From Tyto alba (taxonomy: Eukaryota > Chordata > Aves > Strigiformes > Tytonidae): DNA of 64,000 bases. Location: contig NW_024881313.1 in assembly GCF_018691265.1 (NCBI RefSeq), positions 15,183,518 to 15,247,517 on the forward strand, in the 5' to 3' direction. Below, piece by piece: positions 28,937-41,300 of this stretch (its first letter is position 1; each line of letters opens with the position of its first letter). The translations under genes and the position numbers were made by a program. The notes beneath the pieces were generated by a model. That model made no database searches. It saw only the letters and a list, made by a program, of their open reading frames with translations, and was not told the DNA's origin.

Positions 28937-28963
28937 TCCTCCTCCTCCTCCTCCTCCTCCTCC
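28937..28963 (+). repeat. (TCC)9 microsatellite in the BET1 leader
   Basis: Nine uninterrupted TCC units end 28 bases before the BET1 start codon, so they probably lie in the 5' UTR or core promoter. Length variation between individuals would be expected. Confidence 0.85.
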
Positions 28964-28991
28964 TCTTGCCTCGGCAGCTCCGGGCACAGCG

Positions 28992-29010
28992 ATGAGGCGC
29001 GCGGGGCTGG
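28992..29010 (+). CDS. BET1: BET1 coding exon 1
   Basis: Nineteen coding bases give MRRAGL plus the first base of a glycine codon, followed by the donor GTAAGC. The start matches mammalian BET1 exactly, which fixes the ATG despite the GC-rich open frames around it. Confidence 0.95.
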
Positions 29011-32000
29011 GTAAGCGCGGCGGTTCCGCGGCGGCGGGGCGTGCGGGCCGGGCTGCGGTTGCCTGGGCCTCCCCGGCTGGTGCTGGGGGGTTAAACGGAG
29101 CGGGAGAGCGGGTAAGGAGCTCGGCGGCCAGGGCCCGTGGGAGCCGCTGTCCGAGCCGGCTGGGCACGGCGTCTGGGCGGTCTGGGCGGGAGAGGGACTG
29201 TGCCCGTAGGTGTAGGCTTGCTGCAGAGATTTAGATACTGTGTCTGTTACCTGTGCTTCTCTCTTCTCTTTCTAGCTTACGGAGCAGCACTGGGATTTGT
29301 ACTTAACTGTGCTCACGAGTGGTTCTAACGCAGTGTTAGCTTGAGCCGTGTTTCCATGGATGGACAGAGACTTGTCACTCTTTAGTCCTTTCCAAATTCT
29401 GAGTTGTTTTTTTAATTTTAGTACTTCTGTATGTTTTCCTACTGTGTTTGGGGGGAATAAAAAAAGTTGTCAGTTTATTACAAATATAATCTAATGCAAA
29501 GGCAGAAATCTCTTCAGAGTTCCTGCTGAGTGTTTTGAGAAGTTTAGGCCTCATTTTTCAATCAGCAGCCACGTTGATAACTATAAACTTTGAACTTCCA
29601 TGTCATGATCTACAACCGTGTGGGTGCTGTGACCTCACTGTAAAGCTTAGGTAATGTTTATACCTCCATAAGTTTATAACTGAGTTTTGGTATTTCTTCC
29701 AAGAAGGTGAATATTTGGGGGCTGATAAATATCATGTGGCTAAACCGGGTGTGTCTGTAACGCCACCCTAAATTTACTAGTACAATTTTGATTTGTGTTG
29801 TGTAGTAGTATTTCCACAAGATAAAACAAGTCTTGGATGCACTTACTAGATGGGATGTTTATCATAAAAAGGTGGGCATTTGATAATACTTAGGTCTTCA
29901 GTCCTTTTCTTTCTCAGACTAACAGCTCGCTCTTGGATATGAACTGAGAGGGGTTAGACTGAAGGCCATCCAGCTCAGTATGCTGTGTCTGAAAAAGTGG
30001 TGGGTGTTTATGGAAGAAGTGCAGCAGGAAGAGCGTGCCTTCTTTTAGCATGTCTCTGGCAAAGAGTGCCTTAAGGAACATCCTGAAAATACTTTAAAAA
30101 TCTGCTGGAAGGTCAAACAGAAGACCTGAATGTCTACTATGAATGTTACCAGTAGATAAAGCAGTAAGCAGTAGAATTTGCTGCTTTCCCTTGACACTTC
30201 AACTGTTGGTCTAGAATTCCTTTTTACGTAGTAGGGTGGATATAGAAGTTGGGCACCAGAACTTCTGCTGTGGGCACCAGCTACTTGGTACCTCTTTTTT
30301 AGCCTGTGACTGTGTTATGCTCACGTCCATGTTCCATGCCCTGTCAATGAACAGTGTTGCAAGACAGCCCATAGAACTGCCGTGCTGAAGTTTCTGTCCT
30401 TCCTGTAAACAGGAGTAGCCAGGCATCTACACAGTGCTTTCCGTGACTTCTATAGAAGTGGCTGTGCCTATGTAAAAGCTTTGGGGCAGTTGTTCACGTT
30501 GGTTACGACACAGTCTATGTAATAATCATGGTATTTTGGCCTGAAGCTAAATGGTATATTAACTTGCAGACATACTCGCAATTGTGCGTCATTTGGTATT
30601 TGTAAAACAAGACAAAGGGAACGACGCTGACTCTTTAAATGATGTAATTTTGGTCAACTCTCTGTACTTGGCATTGGAACTTTTGATTGGGGGGAGGGCG
30701 AACTTCTTGACTCTCACTGTGATGAAATGGAAACATACATTTCACCCAGTCTTGTTGAGATTTTGTTGTTAGCTTAATTTACTGAATAACATTAAAACGG
30801 TTTATGAGTACAAACTAAAAAAAACTTGTCATTACTTACACTTAAAGAACAGCCTTATGGGTTAATATAAAATGATATCTGTTATGAAAGTAGCATTGTA
30901 ATTCTCTCTCTTAAAATCTTAATATTATGTATGCCAAGCATGCAGTGAAACTGAGATGGAGCTTCATCTGTGAATGTGACTGGTGTCTCTCTTTTCTCCC
31001 TTCTTCCTCAAAAAGAAAAAAGGCACCCAAATACAAAAATCTTTAAACTACATTAAAGAGGAATTAACCAAAGGCATTCAGGCAGTTTTAGTGTGGCATT
31101 CTGACTAGCCATATAAATATTGACTAATGTTTTGGCTGGATTGCTGGTTAAATTAATCTAGTAGGATCTGTATCATAAAGCTTATAATAGTTCTTTTCTG
31201 TTGCCTTTCTTGGTCTTGGTCTCTCTTCTTCAGTTTAAAATCTTTGATTTGAGGCCTAAGACTGTTTTTTGTCTAGACAGGACATGGTTTTAATTCTCTT
31301 GTGCCCATGCTGCTGTCCAACTCTTGTCTGTAGATCTTTTATTAGAGGTCGGAGTAAGCAAATGTGTGGAGCCGAGACGCTTTCATTCCCTTCTGCTCTG
31401 CTACTCTGCTGAGTCAGTTGTCTGGGTAACAGTCCTGAAGCTCCATCACCTGAAAAGCAAAGCCAGGAGTGGGAGTAGAACCTGCAGCATGGTGACAGAA
31501 ATGGCCCTGTTCTCTTCAGAGGCCTGGCTTCTTGTCTGAGGTCCTTTGTAGAGAAATACATGTAAGGATCAGAGCATGCTCTCTCCTTTAACTGTGGGTG
31601 GGATCAAATGGTATTTGTTTTTGTTAGAGAATGATCGCTACTTTCCTATTTTGAGTTAGGTTAACCGCTCTGGGGAGTGGCCTTAATGCTCCTTTCACAA
31701 CAACATGTAATGCCTCCGTTGATTTCTACAGAAGTAATCTGAAAACACTTTGTGGGGAAAAATTTTATAGTATTAATTTACAACCATTCCTCAGTTTCTT
31801 TGTCTTTGATTTGCACATTAAAAGATAACTTATACATTTGAAAAGAAGTTGAATCCCTATCTCAGGAACATGCAGCATCTCTTCCTGCTTGCCAAGGTGA
31901 CGTTAAGGCAATGCATTTTTAAATGGAAAGAGTGCTTTTCCACATAAGAAGAGCACTTGCTCCGGTGGTGTTTTCTGTCTAACTACTGACTCTTGTGTCT

Positions 32001-34823
32001 ATAGGTGATGGAGCATCTGCTGGTAACTATGGCTATACCAATAGTGGATACAGTGTTTATGAAGAAGAAAATGAAAGGTTAACAGAAAGCCTGCGTACAA
32101 AAGTCAGTGCCATTAAATCAGTAAGTATTTAATTATAGTGGTATTGTCACATTTATTGAATTAAATTACACGGACCACTGAAGCAGCAGACTTAGCTTAA
32201 AAGATAAATTTAATATAAGAAAGAATTGTCAACAAAAATGCACAGTCATTCATTTGTATAACTGATTGTTCGTTTAATTAGATTTTTAGCTAGAAGTGTC
32301 CTTTTTTGCTAATCTGGAGGACAGCTGTAGTGTTACCTACAGCTTACTGTCCTACAGAATGAAATGCTGTCCCTGCAGTAACTAGAAAATTTGAGTTCAG
32401 GTCAGTAAACTGGCTCAGGTTTATTTAAGAAAATGGGCTACTTGGTTTTGGGGTTATCATGGTAGCTCATCAGTTTCTACTGTATCTGCTGATATATCTG
32501 TAACATGAAAACAGCTGCTAGAAATAGCATGCTAATATACTCTGAAAGAGAAGTTTGTTGTTTTAATGATTCTCATTACTTCCAGAGATGGAGGACTTCC
32601 TTCAGGCAAATCTTAACTGAAAGACAGCTCAGTGATTAAAATAACGTGGTTTTTTTCTTAACAACTTCAGTTTTTGTTTGTTTGTTTGTTTGTTTTTTTA
32701 AAATACATTCTTAGCAATAGGTGCAGTTTCTATGTATGTAGTACAAGCCAATGAATTCTTAGGCCTAAACTCATTCAAAGTCCTATTGCTAGTTATACCA
32801 CGTTGCTTAGAAGTAATTAGTTCAGTCTCCAACAGAAAATAAAACTTTAGGTTTAAGTTAAGAAATTATCCACCTAAATAATTTAGAGTAAGTTAAGGAG
32901 GTAAAAAGAAGAGCTTTGACCTTTATTACAGAATTTCATTTCTTGTCTCCTCCTCTGGTATGTTATATTTCAAATCAGCGTCCCAGGGTATGTGTACAGT
33001 GTGGTTGATAGTGCCCCGTGGAGTAGCATGCATGCTCTTTCTTCAGTTGCATCTTCTAGTGCAATATTACGATCTTGGGAATATGGTGTAATCTTCAGAT
33101 AATCTTCCTAGAACCCTCATGTTTCATTCTTGATGAGAGATTGTGGTGAAATGCAGCAGTATGAAATAATGAGATTTAGGTTGTGTCACAAAACGCACGG
33201 GTTTTGGCTAATCAAAAGCATCAGGGCCTGGAGCACATTTCCCTCCCTTCTAGAGCTGAGCAGGTAGTTCAAGGCCAGTGTGCTGGCAAGAACTGTTGCA
33301 GAGGAAGGGCTGCTAAGAAGCTTCAGTGGGGGTTCTCCCCTGTTTCATTTGGGAGCCGCTTTTTAGGCAGGATGCTCCTGGCTGCCCCCTGCTTTTGCTG
33401 TGTTGCAGCTCTGTCTGCGCCTGCTCTCATACTTCCCCAATTTTGACCCTAACCTGCTGACTTGACCCTGGACCAGTCTCATAGCTCTGGATGTGCTGTT
33501 GCTGACCCTGGTTACTGCCTCTGGGACTGGCTCTCCTGCATACACAGCTTGCCTCCCTGTCCTGCTGCTCCCCTGCTGTTTCATGACACAAAGCAGAGAA
33601 GGAATAGACAAGTTCACAAAAGAAACTCCCATTTATAGCATAGCAGCAACTTGTTAAAAGAGATGTGTTAGTGGGTTATAGGTGTCAACTCCAGCAACGC
33701 TGAGTTAAGAAGGGTGCTCACGGTCTTCTGTGCTGAGTGCCAGTAGTTTTAACAGTTGTTCCAGGAAATGGATAATTGCTACTTAGACTTGACTAGATCT
33801 TGAATTTTTGGAAGTCCATGCATTAATTCTAATTAGGGCTTCTCTGTTTAAGAAGGGGGAGGAGGAGCATAGAGTACCTTCTGTGACTCTCTAGACTAAT
33901 CTAGTCATATGACAAATGCTTACTTTCCTAGGGGCTATCGACAGAGCACTGTACATGTTCTTTTGAAATACCAGGTACTGTTTTCAAATTTTATCTGGTG
34001 AAATGCTAGCGATGTCATGTATTTTAGACTGATTTCTCTAGTCTATATATAACTGGTTACTCATATTTAATACTTTTTTTTAATAGCTTTCCATTGAAAT
34101 TGGGACAGAAGTTAAAAACCAAAATAAAATGTTATCAGAAATGGTAAGTGTTTAGTCAGTAACTTCCTTTAAATATGGGACAGGATTAAGAAGTTAGTAA
34201 TGTAAAGCATTCCTTCTTTTGGTATGAATGTTTATATTAAAATATTGACAGCTTATTGTTGACTATAAAATGTGACTAATTCAGCAGCAATATTTCTGTT
34301 CAAAAAGATAGATGGTGCAAATGCATTACTTCCAAGGCACAACTGAGATCTTTACACTTTAGATACGACTATTCATTTTCAATTAGTAAATGTATAGTAT
34401 TATTAAAAGGGCAGTTCTATATTTAAATGTATTTAAGAATAGAAGAGGGAAGCTAAAAATAAGGAAGTCAGGAACACCTTTTTTGCTTGCATCCATCTAG
34501 ATAAATAGGCAAAAGATTTTCCTGGTTAATCTTCAGAAACTGCTTCTGAAATAATTTTAGTTTTGGAAAATTTGAAAAAACAGGAAAAAACGCATTTAGC
34601 GAGGTTTAGGGATAATATTTTTCCGAGTAACATGGTTTTTGTTGGTTTGTTTGTTTTTTAAATGTAGGATAATCATTTTGACTCTACCGGTGGACTTTTG
34701 GGTGCAACTATGGGCAGACTGAGAACACTCTCCAGAGGAAGCCAGACAAAGCTATTATGCTACATGATGCTCTTTTCATTGTTTGTTTTTTTTGTGATAT
34801 ACTGGATTATTAAACTGAGGTGA
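28992..34823 (+). CDS. BET1: BET1, ER-Golgi vesicle Qc-SNARE (4 coding exons)
   Basis: Coding exons 28,992-29,010, 32,005-32,120, 34,087-34,143 and 34,668-34,823 join into 115 codons plus TGA; human BET1 has 118. The product starts MRRAGLG and ends YWIIKLR as in mammals. BET1 is a tail-anchored SNARE that pairs with syntaxin-5, GOSR2 or membrin, and SEC22B in fusion of ER-derived vesicles with the ERGIC and cis-Golgi. Visible domains are a short cytosolic Gly/Tyr/Asn-rich head (1-24), a SNARE coiled coil (about 25-87) with the central-layer glutamine at Gln57 in KNQNKM, and one hydrophobic tail anchor (about 93-112) with a basic KLR end facing the lumen. All introns have GT/AG borders and compatible phases. 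The start lies in a CpG island. The head lacks three residues found in human BET1. The gene appears intact. Confidence 0.97.
29011..32004 (+). other. BET1: BET1 intron 1
   Basis: Phase-1 intron of about 3 kb. Its first 100 or so bases belong to the CpG island. An ancient dispersed repeat may lie at about 29,935-30,110. Nothing else was recognised. Confidence 0.9.
29935..30110 (+). repeat. Possible ancient interspersed repeat
   Basis: The stretch around GGCCATCCAGCTCAGTATGC, followed by GTCTGAAAAAGTGGT, resembles a phrase I associate with old amniote interspersed repeats ('...CATCTAGTCCAGTATCCTGTCTC...'). The match is from memory, short and degraded, so this is only a pointer for a repeat search. 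Confidence 0.3.
32005..32120 (+). CDS. BET1: BET1 coding exon 2
   Basis: It follows the acceptor TGTCTATAG and ends at donor GTAAGT. It encodes the glycine/tyrosine-rich head and the start of the SNARE helix ([15 protein letters not shown]...AIKS), nearly identical to human. It begins in phase 1 and ends on a codon boundary. Confidence 0.96.
32121..34086 (+). other. BET1: BET1 intron 2
   Basis: Phase-0 intron of about 2 kb. It carries a (GTTT)n/T-rich tract at about 32,673-32,699. A segment at about 33,190-33,560 is richer in GC than its surroundings and may be an old insertion, but I could not name it. Confidence 0.85.
34087..34143 (+). CDS. BET1: BET1 coding exon 3
   Basis: Nineteen whole codons ([19 protein letters not shown]) between acceptor TTTTTTAATAG and donor GTAAGTG. 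It holds the central SNARE heptads and the Qc-defining Gln57. At 57 bases it is small, and only the neighbouring frames and family match reveal it. Confidence 0.95.
34144..34667 (+). other. BET1: BET1 intron 3
   Basis: Phase-0 intron of 524 bases ending in a T-rich tract and TGTAG. No embedded feature was seen. Confidence 0.9.
34668..34823 (+). CDS. BET1: BET1 coding exon 4 (SNARE C-half and tail anchor)
   Basis: Fifty-one codons plus TGA. The first part completes the SNARE helix ([12 protein letters not shown]...), then [13 protein letters not shown] leads into the transmembrane anchor and the short KLR tail. The residues from [20 protein letters not shown] onward are almost the same as in human. 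Confidence 0.96.
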   Translation, partial: DNHFDSTGGLLGATMGRLRTLSRGSQTKLLCYMMLFSLFVFFVIYWIIKLR

Positions 34824-35910
34824 TGCATGTTACCTTTGGTTTAAATTGTATAATTTCAGCTATAAAGCAGTCTTAATGAAGACATTGATCTAAAGTGGCA
34901 TATTCTGTTGGTAAAACACAGTGAAATTGTAAATTGCATTAACTGCTAATGCAATGAAATCTATATAGTTTTCTTAACGTATCAGTTTTTCCTGTCTTCC
35001 CCTGATTTGGGGGAATATTTGTAAATATACAGAAACTGCTAGCATAGGGGTTGCTTTTTTTAGGGGAAAATAATTTTTAGAATTGATTTTAAAAAATACA
35101 GAAAACAGTTGTTCGGATATGAAGTAATTGCAGAATTATAAGGCTTTCTCTTTCATTCTGCTTTTCATTCTGGGCCATGCTCTAAATTAGAGCTCGTTTC
35201 AGGCGTATAGTAATTTCTGTGTTGCAAAAGCATAAAGAATACTTGAATATTTCTAAATTGGTTTTATCTGCAGATTTTTAAAAGGCTGGCCTGAAGCTAA
35301 CAAATATAATAGTGGTATCCCCAAAAATATTTTTGTGGATAGGTCTGATAGTGTATGATAGCTTAAACTGTGTGTTTTGGGGACAACTTAAAACTGGATT
35401 TTTTTTTTTTTTTTTTAATTTGAATGTGACAAATCATGCTTATGCATCTACTCTTAAGCAAATGTCTTTGATCATTGGATCAACCAGTATGGACACAGTA
35501 CAAATATTTTCTTTATATTTAAAGTATCTGAAAGTTAATGATTCCATTGAATCACTGGAACTTTTGCCATTAGTGTGTTTACTTTTCAGTCCGATGATTC
35601 CTTAATCTACACTGCATGATGTCTGAAATATGAGGTCAGGTATTTTGAATTTTATATTAAAGTATATTATGATGCACCTGTTGGAGGTGCTGTCATATTA
35701 AGGTTTTTTATTTTGAAGATTTAGCTTTGGCTCACCAAATAGTTTCTAACAGTTGAAGCTATTACATTGCTAAGTTTAACATTCAAAAAAATGAGGTTTC
35801 CTAGATACTGAAACTGTATCTACAATTTTCTAGAAATATTGTATAAGATGTTGCCACTAATAATTAATTAGAAACTGAGAAATAAAGTGTCCTGTAGTAT
35901 TCTAGCTAGT
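34824..35910 (+). other. BET1: BET1 3' UTR (inferred)
   Basis: From the stop codon to just past the AATAAA at 35,881. The 97-codon open frame at 35,312-35,605 lies inside it and has no family resemblance. A longer 3' UTR using later signals (for example AATAAA around 36,900) is possible. Confidence 0.55.
35881..35886 (+). terminator. BET1: Poly(A) signal for BET1
   Basis: Canonical AATAAA about 1.06 kb after the stop, followed within 25-45 bases by GT/T-rich sequence (GTGTTGTTTATA), the expected arrangement for cleavage and polyadenylation. Confidence 0.6.
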
Positions 35911-38299
35911 GTTGTTTATATACATTCCTTTGTATTGCAGAATACCAATGTATTTTTTGGAAATAGTGCTGCATTTAAGGTGCTATAATTGTGGGGGGAG
36001 CACTATTAAAATAAGAAATGGAGCTGTATGCTACATTTTTCCATGTTAGATTTCATACGTGACAAGTGTGACATGTACATCACTTATCTAATACAGAACA
36101 CACAGAATGTGTAAAAGCAATTAAAACTCAAATATTTCTAGCTGATTTAATCTTTGACTGTTAAAAGGTCTGCAATACTTCTACAAACAATAGATCTGAG
36201 TACTAACACTAGGTTAAGGCACTGTCTTTATATGAGAATTGCGAGGCTTGTTAAACAAGGATAACATTCCCATATCTGGTCAATAGGTTTGACTACCCTA
36301 TGTCTTCCTTTCTGTATGTCTTCGTTTAAGGAGGGTTGTCATTTTTTTTTGTAGTTGTCTAGATAGGGTGGGAAATGGGAAGAAAGCTTAAGCACAAAGA
36401 CTGTATGAAGCCTCCAAACGACTTTTTACATCTCTATTAGAAAACACACAAGGGCTTTTCTAATTAAGTGCTAAAACACAACTCTGTTAGGCTCTTTTAA
36501 CATAAACTTGAACTGAAAGGTAACGGTTACATAGTCAAAACTGTCACATACTTCTGTATGTTTTTCTGTTATTATTTTACTGTTGGAGCAAGTAGAGGAT
36601 ATAGCGTGTTTCCCTTTAATTCCAGTAAATGGTAAATTTTCAGTTTAAAATCTGAACTGAAATGCTGCAAGTTTGCTTAGAATGGTTACAGTGACTTATG
36701 TGAAGGTGAAACTTCTTTAAGAGCATCTCACTTAGGAAGGGGAATGGCAATTGGTGGGAACCATACATTGCAGCCTTAGAATTTTCCTCAGCATCTGCTC
36801 TTGCTTTACTGTTTTTTTTCTGGTAAGAAAGTATTACTCTGAAAGTCTTTAAAATTCACAAACAGCAAGATTTCAGGATGCTATAGTATGATCTTGTAGA
36901 ATAAAATACACTATACAGTGGCTATGATAGAAAAATACTAGTAGCATTTAACTATACTTTTACAAAGTTGCAGTTAAGAGCAGCTGCGTAGGAATAATGC
37001 AGTTATGTTTATTCTTGCTTTTGAAATCTTGCAGGTATTTTTTACAAAACATTTATGTATTGGGTTTCTCAATTTAATGTAACTTAATCTTTATGGCTGC
37101 TAGGTAGAGTCTATTTCCAGGTGGAAGAAAACATAATCTTTTAGTTATCAAGCTGTTAACCTTACAGCATCGTGCAGATTCCTTAGAAAATGCTTAACAC
37201 ATCCATCTTGTTACTAGGAAAAATCCACTGGAGCTTTGCTTTTTTTTTTTTTTTTTTTTTTTCAGTTAAGACAGGTTGTCTCTTCTGACCTTAAATGGCT
37301 GCTTTAGGAACAGTTGCTGATGTTGGTTTTGAAGGTATGGCTGATAATCAGGTAAACATAAAGAATATGATTTATAGAAGATCAAGTTAAGAATTTATGC
37401 TTAGCATATGTATATTTCAGTGAGAAATTTTGTGGAACAAATCACAGTAATTTTGAAAATAGTATACACGTCTGCTTTAAGATGATTGTGGCATATAACA
37501 TAAATTGTACCATCTCATTTAAGTAATAACACAATTTTCATATTAACATTTTTTAAAGTATTTTTCTTTAATAATTACACACAAAACATGATACCTTACT
37601 GCTGAAATTCAGGCCTCCAAAAGCTTCAGCTACAGTTAAATGATTGTTTGTAGAATTCTAAAAATAAAAATCAATCAATCCCCACTCCCACCACCAAATA
37701 TCCACGACACTGTAGCATGAGTCAATGTGAACTTAGCAAAGGTGACAGAGCTCATTTTTATGAATACTTGCTAAAATTTAAAGATAGGGAAGGTATTTGT
37801 AATTGAGAGCAAAATCACTGTCCAGTATTTCAATATGGCAGGGAATAATTTGTGCCATAATTACTGAACTTGAAAGCAAAGTTACACTGCAATTAGACTA
37901 GGCTACAAGTAAAATCATAGCTGTATCCATGTGGAAGTTATGTTTCTTAACCGGTGGCTCAGACGCTGTAAAATGTATATATGCCTTGATTAAAGAAGAC
38001 AATTTTTTTCCTGGGTGCTTAGTGTGGAATACAAAAAAGTAATCCACTGAAAAAAGGAAAAAAATTTGCAGGAAGCCACATGCTTTCAGACTGCCTTGTA
38101 TCAACAGAAATTTGATACTGGGAGAACACACAGAATGATTATAGTCAAAGACTCCGATAAGCAGTTAATTGGCAAAATTACTGTTATGTTTTCTTCTTAT
38201 TTTACCCTTGAAACATGTTCTGGCTGTTACACTCAGTGTGCAGTACAGGCCGTGCTCTTGCTTGTTGAATTTTCAAGGAAGCGTGGAGATGTTCCACTG
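35911..38299. other. Convergent intergenic space / ACAD 3' UTR
   Basis: DNA between the tails of BET1 (+) and the acyl-CoA dehydrogenase gene (-). The part just below 38,300 should be the latter's 3' UTR. Candidate poly(A) signals on the minus strand are ATTAAA at 37,572-37,567 and AATAAA at 37,013-37,008, neither compelling. A run of 23 T at 37,240-37,262 is the only notable simple repeat. Confidence 0.5.
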
Positions 38300-38390
38300 T
38301 CACTTGCTTGGAAGTGTTTTCATGTGTTTGCATATGATGGAAAGCATGGTTTCATCTGTACCACCTCCTATTGACATTAATCTCATGTCT
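38300..38390 (-). CDS. ACAD terminal exon
   Basis: Acceptor ACTTCTACAG; one base completes the Arg codon, then 29 codons and TGA. It encodes DMRLMSIGGGTDETMLSIIC followed by KHMKTLPSK. The RD...R....I.GG..E.M motif is the conserved end of the ACAD fold, and its phase (2) matches the previous donor. It is too short to show as an open frame with its own start codon; I found it by reading the reverse complement for the expected motif about 7.4 kb downstream. Confidence 0.9.
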
Positions 38391-41300
38391 CTGTAGAAGT
38401 ACAAAGAGTAGAATTAAATGTTTGCATGCTATACTGATGGAACAAGCACAGGACATACCCAGTTGTTCTATGCAGTTATTACGGAGCTGCTTTTATTATA
38501 TTGAAACCCCTTGTTCACAGAAGTGCATACATAGTGTGGACAAATGTGTTGTCAGCACCATAAATACCCTTTTGCATACAGGAATGTTGCTAATGCAAAA
38601 TCAAAAGGCATAAGATATAATCTCGCACGTCCAATTTTCAGATTCTTTTAAAAATAACCTTAACTTGGCATAACACTGTATTTTCATCTTGCAATAAGTT
38701 AAAACCTCTCCTAGCATACAACTGCCCCTGCTCAAGCCCGGCCAGGCCTCCTGCAGCTGAAGTCCATACAGACTTCTGTTGGTGTCGCCACTTTGGACTG
38801 GCGGATGGAGCATCATAGGCTCTTCCCAGGGTTTTCTGCAGGACTGCCTGCTCAGATTGCTGATGTGTTCCATACTGGTGCCAGCTGGCTGCAGAACACC
38901 TCACCCACTGCTGCCTCCTGGCCATGCCGTCTGTGATACTTCCCGCAACGTCCCTGCTGTTCCTTTGCCAAAGCTGTGGGTGCCTAAGCCTGCAGGTGAA
39001 TTTTAGGAGAGGAGGGAGCTGTTGGGGGGCCAGCAGCAATGAGTGTTGCAGCACTTAACCTTGCTGAACCGGGTGGTAAAAGGAGTATTAGTCAGTCGGT
39101 GCATGAGGTATTGGAGAATTGCACAGAGAAGGTGCAATGGTCATTCAAGTTTTTTTAACCAACAAGCATCTGGGTCTCCCTAATGTTTATGTGAGATCTG
39201 GCATAATCCATACTAGTATTATATAGTAGTATAGTATAGCATTATATAGTAGTATAGCATAGCATTATAGTATAGTATTACTATATAAAGCTTCTCTGTT
39301 TTAAAAATTAATGGCTGCCCAAAGCTTATTTACTTTTGATTTGATGTTTCTAATCACACTCATTTAAGAATTGCCATTAGTATCACTGAGTCAATCCCTA
39401 ACAGTATCGCCTAAATTCCCTGGGCTAACCAGACTTCAAACTACTGCAACCTTAAGCAATTTTCTTCACAAATTTTTCTTCTTTGGTGAAAAGAAAGAAA
39501 AAAATCCAAACCAATGAAACAGTTCTGCTAAACTACCTCTAATTAATTAAATCACCTGAAAATTCCCCACCTTCCTATGGGCCTTGTTGAAGGCAGCAGA
39601 GCTTGAACAAGGGTAAGTTACTTGTTCTTTGTGGTGCGGTGCTGTCTGCTTTTTCAAGCTGCAGAAAGCCCCTGCCAATGCTTAGCATCTTGCATCTTCA
39701 CAGAACTGTAACAACAGTAAATAATTAATCCTCAGAACTCCTCTGTGATGCTAATAAAAATCTATTTGCAGCAGGAATCCTGGACACATGGGGCTTGTTT
39801 ATATGAAGTTATAACTAGGCAGTGGTTTGGTGGTGTGTGACAGACATGTTTGGTTATCACATATAAATGCATGTTTTAAAAAAGCAAAACACATTTCACA
39901 TGCTTGTGTGTGTGTGTCTTTATAAAACTGCTGGTGATTATATTTTTGTCTATGGGTGAGATAAGGAATGTTTCTTACAGAATCTACAGGCAGGTGGCTA
40001 ATGCTGATCTCGCCCCCAGAGAGACAGGACAGGAGGTTTCACGCAGTTTAAGAGAATCGAGATGACAAAGGACTCAAAGGATTTTAATCTAGCAGCCCTC
40101 TTCTGGGAAAGAGATTTGCTTTCAGTGTAAGAAAACAAAACCACAGAACTAACTATCCCACCAGGAACTCTGAGGAAGCCGGGGCAGATAACCATAAAGT
40201 AAGCTTGTATATCAGTGATTTATTTTAAGTTTATGGTTTGATAGTTTATATTATACCGATAAAGCATTATTAATAGAGCATATACATATTTTGATATATA
40301 TATATATATAAAAATATTAGAATTTTATTGCTTTAGGTAGGCTACCTCTGGAATGCTTTTGATCTGGCACAGCAACACTTACTTTCTGATTTCTCCTTTG
40401 CCTTGTCACTGCCTCCATGAAAGAACAGCATGTCCTGCACTACCTGCAGCCCTGCTGATGTGAGCACTGACCTGTGATGGCTTCACCCTGACCAAGGACT
40501 GTGAGGAGCCAGCCTGCAACACACCATAGATTTACATAAAGGTGTCATTTTGAGGGACTGAACCTCTAGCTGCCCGTTGAACGCTGTTTGCCTTGGAGAG
40601 TGGAAGGTTGCTTGAGGAAAGAGATAATTCCTGACCGTTGTGTTCTGCCCCCCTAAAACACTCCTTGTAAAGAGTTTCCTCTCATTCGGGAAATCTCATG
40701 CACCTGAAACATCCACTGTAGATGATAAGGCTTACTCTACTTGACCAAATCAAGAGATTCAAATGTTAAAAACCAATCCACTTTTTGACAGATTAAAAAA
40801 ACCCTATAATAATTTCTTCAATGCGGAGTTAAAAGACTGTACTTATGAGGGAGGGTGAGGAGCCCTCCCCATCCACCAAACTAAATCCAGGTTAGCAATA
40901 ATTTCTAGTTAGGCAGCAAAAAGAACAAAAAGGACCATCTCCATAGGTCCCATGTCACATAACCTCCTTCATAAGTGTGTTAAGCACTGCTTCAAGAAGG
41001 AAGAACAAGCTCCCTTTAATCTTGGACTATCCTAATTTGAAGGCTGTCACATAACAAAGTTGTTCTAATGATTAGGAATCCTCTAATTTACAGCCTGAAT
41101 GTGTTCCTGAGTAGTATAAGCAAGCATAATCCTTCAGTTTAACATTCCTCTTTTGGCAGGTGTTGACCCCTCTGCGTCCAGAGTGCCATTCAACCCTTGT
41201 TTTACACAAGCCAAGGCGTTGTCCATCACCCTGCCTGGAAACTTTTGGTCCCAGTTATCCTGACAATCGGGGCTGGTCCTCGCTCCAGTCTGAGCTCTCC

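Larger units (their letters stand above)
28500..29130 (+). promoter_or_regulatory. BET1: CpG-island promoter of BET1
   Basis: GC content and CpG density rise sharply here and fall again within the first intron, covering the first BET1 coding exon at 28,992. GC boxes (CGCCCCGCCCCC around 28,744-28,755) and a ZNF143-like element precede the start codon, and no TATA box is placed convincingly. This is the usual architecture of a broadly expressed housekeeping gene. Open frames on both strands inside the island are products of base composition. The exact transcription start cannot be read from sequence; I expect it between about 28,790 and 28,980. Confidence 0.85.

Noticed and set aside
28325..29234. 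Several open frames of 63-156 codons on both strands over the BET1 CpG island
   Set aside because: High GC lowers stop frequency; peptides are Ala/Pro/Gly/Arg-rich without family resemblance, and only the MRRAGLG start is supported by the spliced BET1 product.
37240..37270. T23 followed by CAG, resembling a 3' splice site on the + strand after BET1
   Set aside because: No open exon with family resemblance follows; a simple homopolymer is enough explanation.
38638..39054. 138-codon minus-strand open frame between ACAD exons
   Set aside because: It overlaps other frames on both strands in a GC-richer patch, lies inside a well-supported intron and does not extend the ACAD frame.
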